Of a stretch of DNA of 64,000 nt, positions 35,258 through 44,520 are shown piece by piece; positions within the stretch are counted from its first letter, which is position 1; each line of letters starts with the position of its first letter. Origin of the DNA: Pseudomonas typographi. GTDB lineage: Bacteria; Pseudomonadota; Gammaproteobacteria; Pseudomonadales; Pseudomonadaceae. The notes under the pieces were generated by a model that saw only the letters and a list, made by a program, of their open reading frames with translations, was not told the DNA's origin and did no database searches. The stretch covers positions 1-64,000 of the forward strand of contig NZ_JAAOCA010000009.1 in assembly GCF_014694385.1 (NCBI RefSeq). The letters are read 5' to 3'. Made by a program: the position numbers and the translations under genes.

Positions 35258-36439
35258 TTACTTGCCCAGCAGGCTGTCCACCGCCGGCACCCGCGTTTCG
35301 CTTTCCATCTGGGTGCCGTGCTCAAGCTGCTTGCTGAAGTTTTTCAGTGAAGCGTTGGCCGGTTGTGCGTCGCTGGCGAACACCGGTGGGCTCAGCAAGT
35401 AGGCGCACAGCATTTTCGCCAATGCGGAGAGGCTGTCGATGTGGGTGCGTTCGTAGCCATGGGTCGCATCGCAACCGAAGGCCACCAGCGCGGTACGGAT
35501 GTCGTGGCCGGCGGTAACGGCCGAATGGGCGTCGCTGAAGTAGTAACGGAACAGGTCGCGGCGCACCGGCAGGTCATGGCTTTGCCCCAACTTCAACAGG
35601 TGCCGTGACAAGTGGTAGTCATAAGGGCCGCTGGAGTCTTGCATGGCCACGCTGACGGCATGTTCGCTGGAGTGTTGGCCAGGCGCGACCGGGGCAATGT
35701 CGATGCCAACGAATTCGCTGACATCCCAGGGCAGGGCAGACGCTGCGCCGGAGCCGGTTTCTTCCGTGATGGTAAACAGCGGGTGGCAGTCGATCACTGG
35801 CTCCTGGCCGCTGGCTACCACCGCCTTGAGCGCTGCCAGCAAGGCGGCCACGCCGGCTTTGTCGTCAAGGTGCCGCGCGCTGATATGGCCGCTCTCGGTG
35901 AATTCGGGCAAGGGGTCGAATGCCACGAAGTCGCCTACATTCACCCCCAAGCTTTCGCAATCGGCGCGGGTAGCGCAATAAGCGTCCAGGCGCAATTCCA
36001 CGTGGTCCCAACTGACCGGCAATTGGTCGACGGCGGTGTTGAACGCGTGCCCGGACGCCATCAGCGGTAATACGCTGCCACGGATCACGCCATTGTCGGT
36101 AAACACGCTAACCCGGCTACCCTCGGCAAAGCGGCTGGACCAGCAGCCCACCGGCGTCAGTGTCAGCCGGCCGTTGTCCTGGATACTACGCACCGCGGCG
36201 CCGATGGTGTCCAGGTGCACGGCTACCGCGCGGTCAGGGGAGCTCTTGCGCCCCTTGAGGGTGGCGCGCAGTGTGCCGCGGCGCGTCAGCTCGAAGGGTA
36301 TGCCCAGTTCCTCCAGGCGTTCGGCCACGTAGCGCACGATGGTGTCGGTGAAACCGGTGGGGCTGGGTATGGCCAGCATCTCCAGCAGTACCCTTTGCAG
36401 GTAGTGGATATCGGGTTGGGGAAGGGGCTCGCTCATCAA
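35258..36439 (-). CDS. NAGGN-associated M42-family peptidase
   Basis: 393 residues of the M42/M20-like metallopeptidase fold. Metal-ligand motifs are AVHLDTIG (about 73-80), LDDKAGVA near 192 and TEETGSGA near 228, with a histidine in DATHGYERTHIDS near 338. It belongs to the third gene type of the N-acetylglutaminylglutamine amide operon of pseudomonads and likely processes or recycles the dipeptide or a precursor; its exact reaction is not known to me. It starts at ATG 36439 or the next ATG, and follows ngg by 24 bases. Confidence 0.9.
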   Translation of the reverse strand: MMSEPLPQPDIHYLQRVLLEMLAIPSPTGFTDTIVRYVAERLEELGIPFELTRRGTLRATLKGRKSSPDRAVAVHLDTIGAAVRSIQDNGRLTLTPVGCWSSRFAEGSRVSVFTDNGVIRGSVLPLMASGHAFNTAVDQLPVSWDHVELRLDAYCATRADCESLGVNVGDFVAFDPLPEFTESGHISARHLDDKAGVAALLAALKAVVASGQEPVIDCHPLFTITEETGSGAASALPWDVSEFVGIDIAPVAPGQHSSEHAVSVAMQDSSGPYDYHLSRHLLKLGQSHDLPVRRDLFRYYFSDAHSAVTAGHDIRTALVAFGCDATHGYERTHIDSLSALAKMLCAYLLSPPVFASDAQPANASLKNFSKQLEHGTQMESETRVPAVDSLLGK

Positions 36440-36463
36440 GGCCTCCTGAAACAGCGCCCGCGA

Positions 36464-38212
36464 CTAGCGCGCAGGCTGAATGTGCGGGAACAGCAAATCG
36501 ATGAATTTCTCCGCCGTCGGCTGTGGTTCGTGATTGGCCAGGCCCACGCGTTCGTTGGCTTCGATGAACACATAGTCGGGCTGGTCGGCTGCTGGCACCA
36601 ACAGGTCCAGGCCCACCACCGGGATGTCCAGCGCGCGGGCGGCGCGCACGGCGGCGTCGGCCAGTACCGGGTGCAGAATGCCGGTGACGTCTTCGAGGTG
36701 GCCACCGGTGTGCAGGTTGGCGGTTTTGCGCACCGCCAGCACTTGGCCGCTTGGCAAGATGCTGTCGTAGTCGTAACCCGCCGCTTGCACCGTGCGCTCG
36801 GTTTCCCGGTCCAGTGGGATACGGCTTTCTCCACCGGTGGCGGCCTGGCGCCGGCGGCTGTGCGCTTCGATCAGCTCGGCCACCGTACGTTGGCCGTCAC
36901 CGATGACCTGGGCCGGGCGGCGGATGGCCGCGGCCACCACTTCGAAGCCGATGACCACGATGCGCAGGTCATCCCCCTCATGGAAACTTTCCAACAGCAC
37001 CCGGCTGTCGAAATGGCGCGCTTGTTCGATGGCATGCTGTACATCTTCGAGGGTACGCAGGTCGACTGCCACACCTTTGCCTTGCTCACCGTCCAGCGGC
37101 TTGACTACCAAGCGTTGATGCTCGTCGAGAAAGTCTTGGTTGTCATCGGCGCTGGCAGCCAACTGCTGCGCGGGCAGGTGCAGGCCCTCGGCGGCCAGCA
37201 CTTTGTGCGTCAGGCTTTTATCTTGACACAGCATCACGCTGATGGCGCTGGTCAAGTCGCTGAGCGATTCCCGGCAGCGCACCCGCCGGCCGCCATGGCT
37301 GAGGCTGAACAGCCCTGCCTCGGCGTCGAGTTCTTGCACGTCGATACCGCGCCGATAGGCTTCGTCGATGATGATGCGTGCATAGGGGTTGAAATCGCCG
37401 GTGGGGCCAGGGCCCATGAACAGCTTTTGATTGATGGCGTTCTTGCACTTCACCGCGAAGGTGGGCAGGGTGCGAAAGCCCAGCTTGGCATAGAGGTTTT
37501 TCGCCAAGCGATTGTCGTGCATCACCGACAGGTCCATAAAGGCCAGGCCGCGGCTCATGAAGTGCTCGACCAAATGGCGCACCAACACCTCACCCACGCC
37601 GGGGCGCGTGCAACGCGGGTCTACAGCCAAGCACCACAAGCTACTGCCATGGTCCGGGTCATCGAAGGCTTTGCGATGGTTCAGCCCCATCACGCTGCCG
37701 ATGACCGCCCCGGTGTCTTCATCCTGGGCCAGCCAATACACCGGCCCGCCTTGATGGCGGGGCGTAAGCAGGGCAGGGGCGACCGGCAACATGCGCCGCT
37801 TGAGGTATAAGCGGTTGATGGCTTCCCAGTCGCCGGCGGTGTGCGCTCGGCGAATGCGAAAACCGCGGAATACCCGCTGCGCTGGGCGGTAATCGGAAAA
37901 CCAAAGGCGCAGCGTATCGGAAGGGTCGAGGAACAATTGTTGCGGGGCCTGTGCCAGCACCTGCTGCGGCGCCGCGACATACAAAGCGATATCGCGCTCG
38001 CCTGGCCGTTCGGCCAACAGCGCTTCGGCCATGGCCTCTGGCGAGGCGTAGGTATGGCCAATCAGCAGCCGGCCCCAGCCGCAGTGAAGCGCCCGTGGGC
38101 CGCCAGCACGTGGGTCGCTGCCGTCTTCGGCCCGGCGCGCTTGTAGGCGTTCATATGAGGGCGCTTGGCCGCGCAGCAGGCGTTGGTTCAAGGCATTGGC
38201 TTGGGCTTTCAT
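36464..38212 (-). CDS. ngg: N-acetylglutaminylglutamine synthetase
   Basis: Makes the dipeptide backbone of the osmoprotectant N-acetylglutaminylglutamine amide. 582 residues with an N-terminal acetyltransferase-like domain (about 100-260: VDPRCTRPGVGEVLVRHLVE, HDNRLAKNLYAKLGF) and a C-terminal ATP-grasp ligase domain (about 320-580: VVKPLDGEQGKGVAVDL, RVLLESFHEGDDLRIVVIG, DLLVPAADQPDYVFIEANE). Fusion of the two activities in one chain is characteristic. It lies 4 bases after asnO in the same operon. Expression is expected to rise under osmotic stress. Confidence 0.93.
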   Translation of the reverse strand: MKAQANALNQRLLRGQAPSYERLQARRAEDGSDPRAGGPRALHCGWGRLLIGHTYASPEAMAEALLAERPGERDIALYVAAPQQVLAQAPQQLFLDPSDTLRLWFSDYRPAQRVFRGFRIRRAHTAGDWEAINRLYLKRRMLPVAPALLTPRHQGGPVYWLAQDEDTGAVIGSVMGLNHRKAFDDPDHGSSLWCLAVDPRCTRPGVGEVLVRHLVEHFMSRGLAFMDLSVMHDNRLAKNLYAKLGFRTLPTFAVKCKNAINQKLFMGPGPTGDFNPYARIIIDEAYRRGIDVQELDAEAGLFSLSHGGRRVRCRESLSDLTSAISVMLCQDKSLTHKVLAAEGLHLPAQQLAASADDNQDFLDEHQRLVVKPLDGEQGKGVAVDLRTLEDVQHAIEQARHFDSRVLLESFHEGDDLRIVVIGFEVVAAAIRRPAQVIGDGQRTVAELIEAHSRRRQAATGGESRIPLDRETERTVQAAGYDYDSILPSGQVLAVRKTANLHTGGHLEDVTGILHPVLADAAVRAARALDIPVVGLDLLVPAADQPDYVFIEANERVGLANHEPQPTAEKFIDLLFPHIQPAR

Positions 38213-38216
38213 CGGG

Positions 38217-39989
38217 TCACAGTCCTTGTTCGCTGAGCCACAGGTTCAAGGCTGCCAGTTGCCACAGTTTCGAGCCGCGCAAAGGCGTAAGTTGGCCTTG
38301 CGGGTTGCTGAGCAGGCGGTCGAGCATGGCGGCATCGAACAGGCCGCGGTCCTGGCTGCGGTCAAGCAGCAGGTCACGCACCCAGCCCAGCGTGGCACCT
38401 TCAAGGTGCTTCAGGCCTGGCACCGGAAAGTAGCCTTTTTTGCGGTCGATGACCTCGCTTGGGATCACCTTGCGCGCCGCTTCTTTAAGCACCTGTTTGC
38501 CGCCGTCGGGCAATTTGAAGCGTGCCGGCACCCGTGCCGAGAGTTCCGCCAGCCGATAGTCCAAAAACGGTGTACGCGCCTCCAGGCCCCATGCCATGGT
38601 CATGTTGTCGACCCGCTTGACTGGGTCGTCGACCAACATCACCGTGCTGTCCAGGCGCAGGGCTTTGTCTACGGCGGCGTCGGCGCCGGGTTGGGCGAAA
38701 TGCTGGTGAACGAAGTCGCCGGCGGCATCGTGGTCTACCCGCCATTTGGCCTGCACGGTGGCGGCATAATCGGCATAATCACGGTCGAAAAAGGCGCTGC
38801 GGTAGGCGGCGAAGGCATCTTCGGCACCGTCCACTTGCGGGTACCAGTGGTAACCCGCGAACAATTCGTCCGCGCCCTGGCCACTTTGCACCACTTTGCA
38901 GTGCTTGCTCACTTCCCGCGACAACAAATAGAACGCGATGCAATCATGGCTGACCATCGGTTCGCTCATCGCGCGAAACGCAGCAGGAAGTTGCTCGATG
39001 ATCTCGTGCTCCGCCACGCGCAATTGGTGGTGGCGGGTGCCGTAATGGCGTGCGATCAGGTCGGAATATTGAAATTCATCGCCGCGCTCGCCGCCGGCGT
39101 CCTGGAAGCCGATGGAAAAGGTCGAGAGGTCCTGCACGCCAGCCTCTCGCAGCAGCCCGACCAATAGGCTGGAGTCCACCCCACCCGACAGCAGCACGCC
39201 GACGTCCACGGCCGCGCGCTGGCGGATCGCTACCGCCTCGCGTGTGCTTTGCAGCACCCGTTCTACCCAATCTTGCAGGGTCAAACCGTGTTCATCGGCA
39301 TGCGGGCCGTAGGGCAGGGTCCACCACGTATGCTGCTCCGTGGTGCCATCGGCATCGATACGCATCCAGGTCGCCGGTGCCAACTTTTGCACGTTGGCCA
39401 ACAGGGTACGTGGGGCGGGAACTACGGCATGGAAGTTCAGGTAGTGATTAAGGGCGATGGGGTCAAGCACCGGGTCGATATCGCCACCCTTGAGCAGCGC
39501 GGGCAAGCTTGAGGCAAAACGCAGATGTTGTGCGTTGCGGCTGAAGTACAACGGCTTCACACCCAGGCGGTCGCGCGCCAGGAACAGGCGCCGGCGGTCG
39601 CGTTCCCAGATGGCGAAAGCGAACATGCCATTGAGCTTGGGCAGCAGATGCTCGCCCCAGGCATGGTACCCCTTGAGCAGCACCTCGGTATCGCCAGCGG
39701 AATAAAATGAATACCCCAACGCTTCGAGTTCCGCACGCAGTTCGGGATAGTTGTAGATCGCACCATTGAATGCCAGCGTAAGGCCGAGCTGGCCATCGAC
39801 CATCGGCTGCGCCGAGCTGTCGGAGAGGTCCATGATTTTTAGCCGGCGGTGCCCCAATGCGACGGGGCCTTGGCTATGAAAGCCCCAGGCATCCGGCCCA
39901 CGCGGGGCCATGTGATGGGTAATACGTTCCACGGCCGCCAAGTTGGCCGGCTGTTGGTTGAAACTGATTTCGCCACTGATTCCGCACAT
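38217..39989 (-). CDS. asnO: N-acetylglutaminylglutamine amidotransferase (asparagine-synthetase-like)
   Basis: 590-residue glutamine amidotransferase that amidates N-acetylglutaminylglutamine, giving NAGGN. The class II glutaminase domain begins MCGISGEISFNQQ with catalytic Cys2, and HHMAPRGPDAWG follows. The synthetase domain begins near residue 240 and has the ATP pyrophosphatase motif LLSGGVDSSLLVGLL. The sequence matches the NAGGN type better than AsnB by context with ngg. First gene of the NAGGN operon, divergent from a LuxR-type regulator at 40297, with 307 bases between them. Confidence 0.93.
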   Translation of the reverse strand: MCGISGEISFNQQPANLAAVERITHHMAPRGPDAWGFHSQGPVALGHRRLKIMDLSDSSAQPMVDGQLGLTLAFNGAIYNYPELRAELEALGYSFYSAGDTEVLLKGYHAWGEHLLPKLNGMFAFAIWERDRRRLFLARDRLGVKPLYFSRNAQHLRFASSLPALLKGGDIDPVLDPIALNHYLNFHAVVPAPRTLLANVQKLAPATWMRIDADGTTEQHTWWTLPYGPHADEHGLTLQDWVERVLQSTREAVAIRQRAAVDVGVLLSGGVDSSLLVGLLREAGVQDLSTFSIGFQDAGGERGDEFQYSDLIARHYGTRHHQLRVAEHEIIEQLPAAFRAMSEPMVSHDCIAFYLLSREVSKHCKVVQSGQGADELFAGYHWYPQVDGAEDAFAAYRSAFFDRDYADYAATVQAKWRVDHDAAGDFVHQHFAQPGADAAVDKALRLDSTVMLVDDPVKRVDNMTMAWGLEARTPFLDYRLAELSARVPARFKLPDGGKQVLKEAARKVIPSEVIDRKKGYFPVPGLKHLEGATLGWVRDLLLDRSQDRGLFDAAMLDRLLSNPQGQLTPLRGSKLWQLAALNLWLSEQGL

Positions 39990-40296
39990 ATTTCCTTACC
40001 GGTGTTTCCGTTGGGGATGTAAGAAACAGACAGGGTGACGCAGTGATGGTTTTAGACCATTGGGTTATAAAAGATCCGCATCAAAGGGTTGCCCTACAAG
40101 CAAAAACCGGCCAGGCCTTTCCGTGACTGCAGAATTGTGGCTACTTGCCATTGCTGCGCTGAATACATAATATAACTCATTGAAATATTGGCTATTTTTC
40201 AGAGATCGATAAATGAAAATTTAATTCCGGGCGTCCGATGATCGGGCATTTGCGTTAAGCTCGAACGCGCTTACATTCACACGTGCTGGAGAAAGC
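39990..40296. promoter_or_regulatory. Divergent asnO-luxR intergenic region
   Basis: The 307-base region holds promoters for asnO (left) and the LuxR-type gene (right). A perfect CCGAT-G-ATCGG inverted repeat is at 40235-40245, and AT-rich tracts lie at 40070-40080 and 40160-40230. I found no convincing AlgU promoter and no other gene. Confidence 0.4.
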
Positions 40297-40992
40297 ATGT
40301 CCGCGTCCAAGCAGGCCAGCAGCGCATCATCGAGCCAGCCCAGTGATGAGCCGGCAGCATTTCCCGAACTCGATGCTTTTTGTAATGATATTGGTTTTTC
40401 GTACTGGTCTCTTTACCTGAATCATTATAACCCCCCGGGTAATGCCGTATTCCGTAGCAACTTACCGGCACCTTGGCAAGCGTGGACGCAAGCGCACCTT
40501 GCGGCCATTTTCGACTCCCTTCGCGCCCCGCGTTTCGAGGTCAATGCGCCTTTCCGCTGGGGTCGCACGTTGTTGGAGCAGGCCTCGCCGATGCCACGCG
40601 GGTTGAATGTACCTGCCGGCTTCGAGGGGGTGAGCATCATTTTGCAAGACGCTGGCCGACATCACAGCGTGTTCACGGTAAGGCGCGATAACAGCCCCCT
40701 GGACGACCCTGAATTCGCCGCGATGGGGGGCCAGTTGGCATGGATGGCGGGTTTGTTGCACCGGGCTGCGCGCCTGGGGCCAGTCGGCGGCACGCCAAAG
40801 CCGAAACTAACTCCACGCCAGGTGGAAGTGATGCGGTTGGTGGTCGTGGGCAAAACGGCGCAAGAAATTTCCAACCTGCTCAACGTTAGCCGGCGCACCG
40901 TGCGTTTTCACCAAGAACGGGTGATGATCACCCTCGATACCACGAACATTACCGCCGCCGCCTTCCAGGCGGGTCTGTTGGGGCTGCTATGA
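40297..40992 (+). CDS. LuxR-type regulator with autoinducer-binding-like domain
   Basis: 231 residues. The N-terminal region (about 25-150) aligns by pattern with autoinducer-binding domains: FCNDIGFSYWSLYLNHYNPP, LPAPWQAWTQAHLAAIFDS, APFRWG, then GFEGVSIILQD. The canonical acyl-homoserine-lactone contact residues are only partly kept. The C-terminal LuxR helix-turn-helix (about 165-225: LTPRQVEVMRLVVVGKTAQE, LNVSRRTVRFHQERVM) is clear. No luxI lies in the window, so it is a solo. Placement divergent to the NAGGN operon suggests it may regulate it. The 3' end overlaps mnmC by 6 bases. Confidence 0.85.
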   Translation: MSASKQASSASSSQPSDEPAAFPELDAFCNDIGFSYWSLYLNHYNPPGNAVFRSNLPAPWQAWTQAHLAAIFDSLRAPRFEVNAPFRWGRTLLEQASPMPRGLNVPAGFEGVSIILQDAGRHHSVFTVRRDNSPLDDPEFAAMGGQLAWMAGLLHRAARLGPVGGTPKPKLTPRQVEVMRLVVVGKTAQEISNLLNVSRRTVRFHQERVMITLDTTNITAAAFQAGLLGLL

Positions 40993-42912
40993 GTGCACGC
41001 GGCGCTTTTTCAATTGGCGCATCAAGAAGCGGTCTGGATGGCAGGCGTGGGCGACGTCCCTCGGTAAGGGTAGGGGTTCGCCTTCCAGCCAGGCGGCCAG
41101 CAGTTCACCGGCCAACGGCGCAGTAACCAGCCCGCGTGAGCCGTGGCCGCTGTTCACATACAGGCCCTCCCGCCAGCGCGGGGCCGCCGAGCCGCCGGGC
41201 TGCTCATTCCCATGGGCTTCAGACAGCGGGCCGATCACCGGCAGGTAGTCTGGTGTGGTGCAGCGCAGCGAGGCCCGCCCCGACAATTCAGCCGGCTGCA
41301 GGGCCCAGGCTCCGGCCAGTTCGGGGCTGATTTGCGCCAGGCGTGCCAGGTTGCCCGCATGTTCCGCGTTGGTGGGTTGCAGGCCTGTGGCGGTGAAATC
41401 GAAACTGGCGCCCAACGTGTGTTCGCCCAGCCTGGGTGGGGCGATATAGCCCTCTGCACAGAGGACCGTGCGCAACGCCCCACTGGGCCGATTGGCCGGC
41501 AGATAGGTCACCTGTCCGCGGATGGGCTTGAGCGGCAGGCCGGTGAGGCGCGCGGCATCCTCGGCATTGGCCACTATCACCACCGGTGCCTGCTCCAGGC
41601 ACCGCTCGCCGTCGAACAACCGCCAAGCGCCTGCATCGCGTTCGAGCGCCGACACTTGGCAGTAAGGGCGAAACTCGATGGCCGGGTGGTCCATCCACCA
41701 CCGGCATAGCGCGGCGGGGTGAACCCAACCTGCGTCAGGAAAATACAGCCCGCCGCTGGGCACGCCAACACCCGCTTGGATACTGGCCGCATCCTGCGCC
41801 AAGGCTTGCACCAAGTCGCTGTCGAACGCCTGGGCCAATGCTGCCTGGCGGTTGCGTTCTTTTTCGTCAAAGGCCAGCTGTAGCACACCGCATGCATCCC
41901 ACGCCTGGCCCTGGGGTAAATGCTCCAACTGCCGCCGGATGTACCCGAAGCCACTGACGATCAGCCGCGACAGGGCGGTGCCGTGGGCGGATAACTTGAG
42001 GTAAAGCACCCCTTGCGGGTTGCCGGAAGCGCCTTGGGCCAGGCCGCCGGCGCGGTCCAGCACGGTGACCCGCCAGCCGCGCGCCGCCAGGCTAGCGGCG
42101 CTGGCGCAACCGGCGAGGCCGGCGCCGATCACTACGGCTCGCCGCTCGCCATGTGGGGTGGGTGGGCGGTTAAACCATGGGCCTGACACAGGTTGTGGCG
42201 CACCGGTGTACACCCCCCGCATCACCTCGCGTTTGCGCCCGAAGCCGGGCACCCGGAACATGTCGAAACCTTCGGCCATCAGGCCGCGGCGCACCACCCC
42301 GGCGGCAGTGAAGGTACCGAGGGTGGCGCCAGGGGCAGACAGCCTGGCCAACTGCGCGAACAAACCGGGGGTCCACATCTCAGGGTTCTTGGCCGGGGCA
42401 AAACCGTCCAGAAACCAGGCATCGACCATGGCATCCAGCGCCGCGAGTTGCTCGATTACATCGCCCACCAGCAGCGTGAGGGTTACCCTGCCGGCGGCGA
42501 ACACCACGCGCTGGAACCCCGGTTGCAGCACAAGGTACTGCCCCAGCAGTTGCTGGCCATATAGCGCCAACTGCGGCCACAGTGCCACAGCCCGGGCCAG
42601 GTCGGCCCGGCTCAAGGGGTACTTCTCCACGCTCACGAAGTGCAGCCGCGCATCGGCCGGGGCATGTTGCTCGAACAACTGCCAGGCGCAAAAAAAGTTA
42701 AGGCCCGTACCGAAGCCGGTTTCGCCGACCACGAAGCAGGCGCCTGCCGGTAGCGCTCGCCAGCGCTCGCACAAGCGATTTTGGTCGATGAAGTTGTGCA
42801 GGGTTTCGGCCAGCCCCGATTCCTTGGAAAAGTACACATCATCGAAGGCCGTGGACACGGGCAAGCCGTGTTCATCCCAATGGATCCGGGCGTGGCGTGG
42901 AGTATCGTTCAT
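40987..42912 (-). CDS. mnmC: Bifunctional tRNA modification enzyme MnmC
   Basis: About 641 residues that complete 5-methylaminomethyl-2-thiouridine at the tRNA wobble position. The N-terminal methyltransferase domain covers about 1-245 (VGETGFGTGLNFFCAW is the SAM motif, and DAWFLDGFAPAKNPEMW follows). The C-terminal FAD-dependent oxidase domain starts at VVIGAGLAGCASAASLAARG near 262. ATG 42912 (MNDTPRHARIHWDEHG) is favoured over a GTG 21 bases upstream that has no ribosome binding site. It converges on the LuxR-type gene. Confidence 0.95.
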   Translation of the reverse strand: MNDTPRHARIHWDEHGLPVSTAFDDVYFSKESGLAETLHNFIDQNRLCERWRALPAGACFVVGETGFGTGLNFFCAWQLFEQHAPADARLHFVSVEKYPLSRADLARAVALWPQLALYGQQLLGQYLVLQPGFQRVVFAAGRVTLTLLVGDVIEQLAALDAMVDAWFLDGFAPAKNPEMWTPGLFAQLARLSAPGATLGTFTAAGVVRRGLMAEGFDMFRVPGFGRKREVMRGVYTGAPQPVSGPWFNRPPTPHGERRAVVIGAGLAGCASAASLAARGWRVTVLDRAGGLAQGASGNPQGVLYLKLSAHGTALSRLIVSGFGYIRRQLEHLPQGQAWDACGVLQLAFDEKERNRQAALAQAFDSDLVQALAQDAASIQAGVGVPSGGLYFPDAGWVHPAALCRWWMDHPAIEFRPYCQVSALERDAGAWRLFDGERCLEQAPVVIVANAEDAARLTGLPLKPIRGQVTYLPANRPSGALRTVLCAEGYIAPPRLGEHTLGASFDFTATGLQPTNAEHAGNLARLAQISPELAGAWALQPAELSGRASLRCTTPDYLPVIGPLSEAHGNEQPGGSAAPRWREGLYVNSGHGSRGLVTAPLAGELLAAWLEGEPLPLPRDVAHACHPDRFLMRQLKKRRVHS

Positions 42913-42997
42913 GTCGCTCTCTGGGGTAGACACGGCAAACGCAACATTTTGCCAGATGTCGGGGTCCAGATGAGCAATGCCTGACAGGGAGCGCCCA

Positions 42998-44488
42998 ATG
43001 TTTGAGTCCGCCGAAATCGGTCACGCCGTCGACGATGCCACTTACCGCAAGCAAGTGCCCGCGCTTCGCCAAGCGCTGCTCGATGCCCAGTACGACCTGA
43101 GGGAAAAAGCAGCGTTTCCGGTCATCATTTTGATCAACGGCATCGAAGGGGCGGGCAAGGGTGAAACCGTCAAGCTGCTGAACGAATGGATGGACCCGCG
43201 GCTGATTGAGGTGCGCACCTTCGACCGCCCCAGCGATGAAGAGTTGGCCCACCCTACCCCCTGGCGCTATTGGCGCAAATTGCCGGCCAAGGGGCGCATG
43301 GGGGTGTTCTTTGGCAACTGGTACAGCCAGATGATCCAGAACCGTGTGCACGGCCGTATCAAGGACGCGGTGCTCGACCAGGCCATCAATGACGCCGAGC
43401 GCCTGGAACAGATGCTGTGTGACGAAGGCGCGCTGATTTTCAAGTTCTGGTTTCACCTCTCGAAAAAACAAATGAAAAAGCGCCTCAAGGCGCTGAAAGA
43501 CGACCCCCTGCACCGTTGGCGCCTCAGCCCGCTGGACTGGCAGCAATCCAAAACCTATGACCGTTTCGTGCGCTTCGGTGAGCGCGTGCTGCGCCGTACC
43601 AGCCGTGACTATGCGCCCTGGCATGTTATTGAGGGGGTAGATGCCAATTACCGCAGCTTGGCGGTGGGGCGCATTTTGCTCGATGGCCTGCGTGCGGCGC
43701 TGGAGCACCCGGCCCATCCGGTGCATCAGGCCATGGCACCGTTGGGTGACAGTATCGACAAGCTCAACCTGCTCGATTCGCTCGACCTGTCGCGCAGCTT
43801 GGGCAAGGACGAATACCCGCAACGCCTGATAGAAGAGCAAGCCCGCCTGGCGACGCTGCTGCGCGATAAGCGTATGCGCCGCCATGCGTTGGTGGCGGCG
43901 TTCGAAGGCAACGACGCGGCGGGCAAGGGCGGCGCCATTCGCCGCGTAGCCGCGGCGCTGGACCCACGCCAGTACCACATCGTGCCGATTGCTGCGCCCA
44001 GCGAAGATGAACGTGCCCAGCCGTATCTATGGCGCTTTTGGCGGCGGATCCCGGCGCGTGGGCAGTTCACGGTATTCGACCGTTCCTGGTACGGCAGGGT
44101 GCTGGTGGAGCGGGTCGAGGGCTTATGCAGCCAAAGCGACTGGATGCGTGCCTACGGTGAAATCAACGATTTCGAAGAGCAACTGGTTGATGCCGGAGTG
44201 ATCGTGGTCAAGTTTTGGTTGGCGATCGACGCCAAGACCCAATTGCAACGGTTCAAAGCACGGGAGAATACCCCGTTCAAACGCTATAAAATCACCGACG
44301 ATGATTGGCGCAACCGCGAGAAATGGCCGTTGTACCGCGAAGCGGTGGGCGACATGGTCGACCGCACCAGCACCGAAATCGCGCCGTGGACGTTGGTGGA
44401 GGCCAACGACAAGCATTGGGCCCGGGTCAAAGTGCTGCGCACCCTAAATGATGCGCTCGAGGCGGCGCTCAAGCGCGACAAGGGGTAG
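42998..44488 (+). CDS. pap: Polyphosphate:AMP phosphotransferase (two-domain PPK2)
   Basis: Transfers phosphate from polyphosphate to AMP to make ADP. 496 residues with two PPK2 domains in tandem. Walker A in the first is NGIEGAGKGETV (near 47-58), and in the second EGNDAAGKGGAI (near 305). Walker B/lid regions are GNWYSQMIQ and DRSWYGRVLVERVE. The double-domain architecture is specific to PAP (PPK2 class II). ATG 42998 has AGGGAG upstream. Divergent from mnmC. Confidence 0.94.
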   Translation: MFESAEIGHAVDDATYRKQVPALRQALLDAQYDLREKAAFPVIILINGIEGAGKGETVKLLNEWMDPRLIEVRTFDRPSDEELAHPTPWRYWRKLPAKGRMGVFFGNWYSQMIQNRVHGRIKDAVLDQAINDAERLEQMLCDEGALIFKFWFHLSKKQMKKRLKALKDDPLHRWRLSPLDWQQSKTYDRFVRFGERVLRRTSRDYAPWHVIEGVDANYRSLAVGRILLDGLRAALEHPAHPVHQAMAPLGDSIDKLNLLDSLDLSRSLGKDEYPQRLIEEQARLATLLRDKRMRRHALVAAFEGNDAAGKGGAIRRVAAALDPRQYHIVPIAAPSEDERAQPYLWRFWRRIPARGQFTVFDRSWYGRVLVERVEGLCSQSDWMRAYGEINDFEEQLVDAGVIVVKFWLAIDAKTQLQRFKARENTPFKRYKITDDDWRNREKWPLYREAVGDMVDRTSTEIAPWTLVEANDKHWARVKVLRTLNDALEAALKRDKG

Positions 44489-44520
44489 TGTGGTGCAGCG
44501 TTGTTTTTTAGGAGTTTGCA

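Noticed and set aside
40000-40110. AlgU-type promoter before asnO
   Set aside because: A GATCTT-like and a TCTAA-like element occur but with the wrong spacing (14-15 instead of 16-17).
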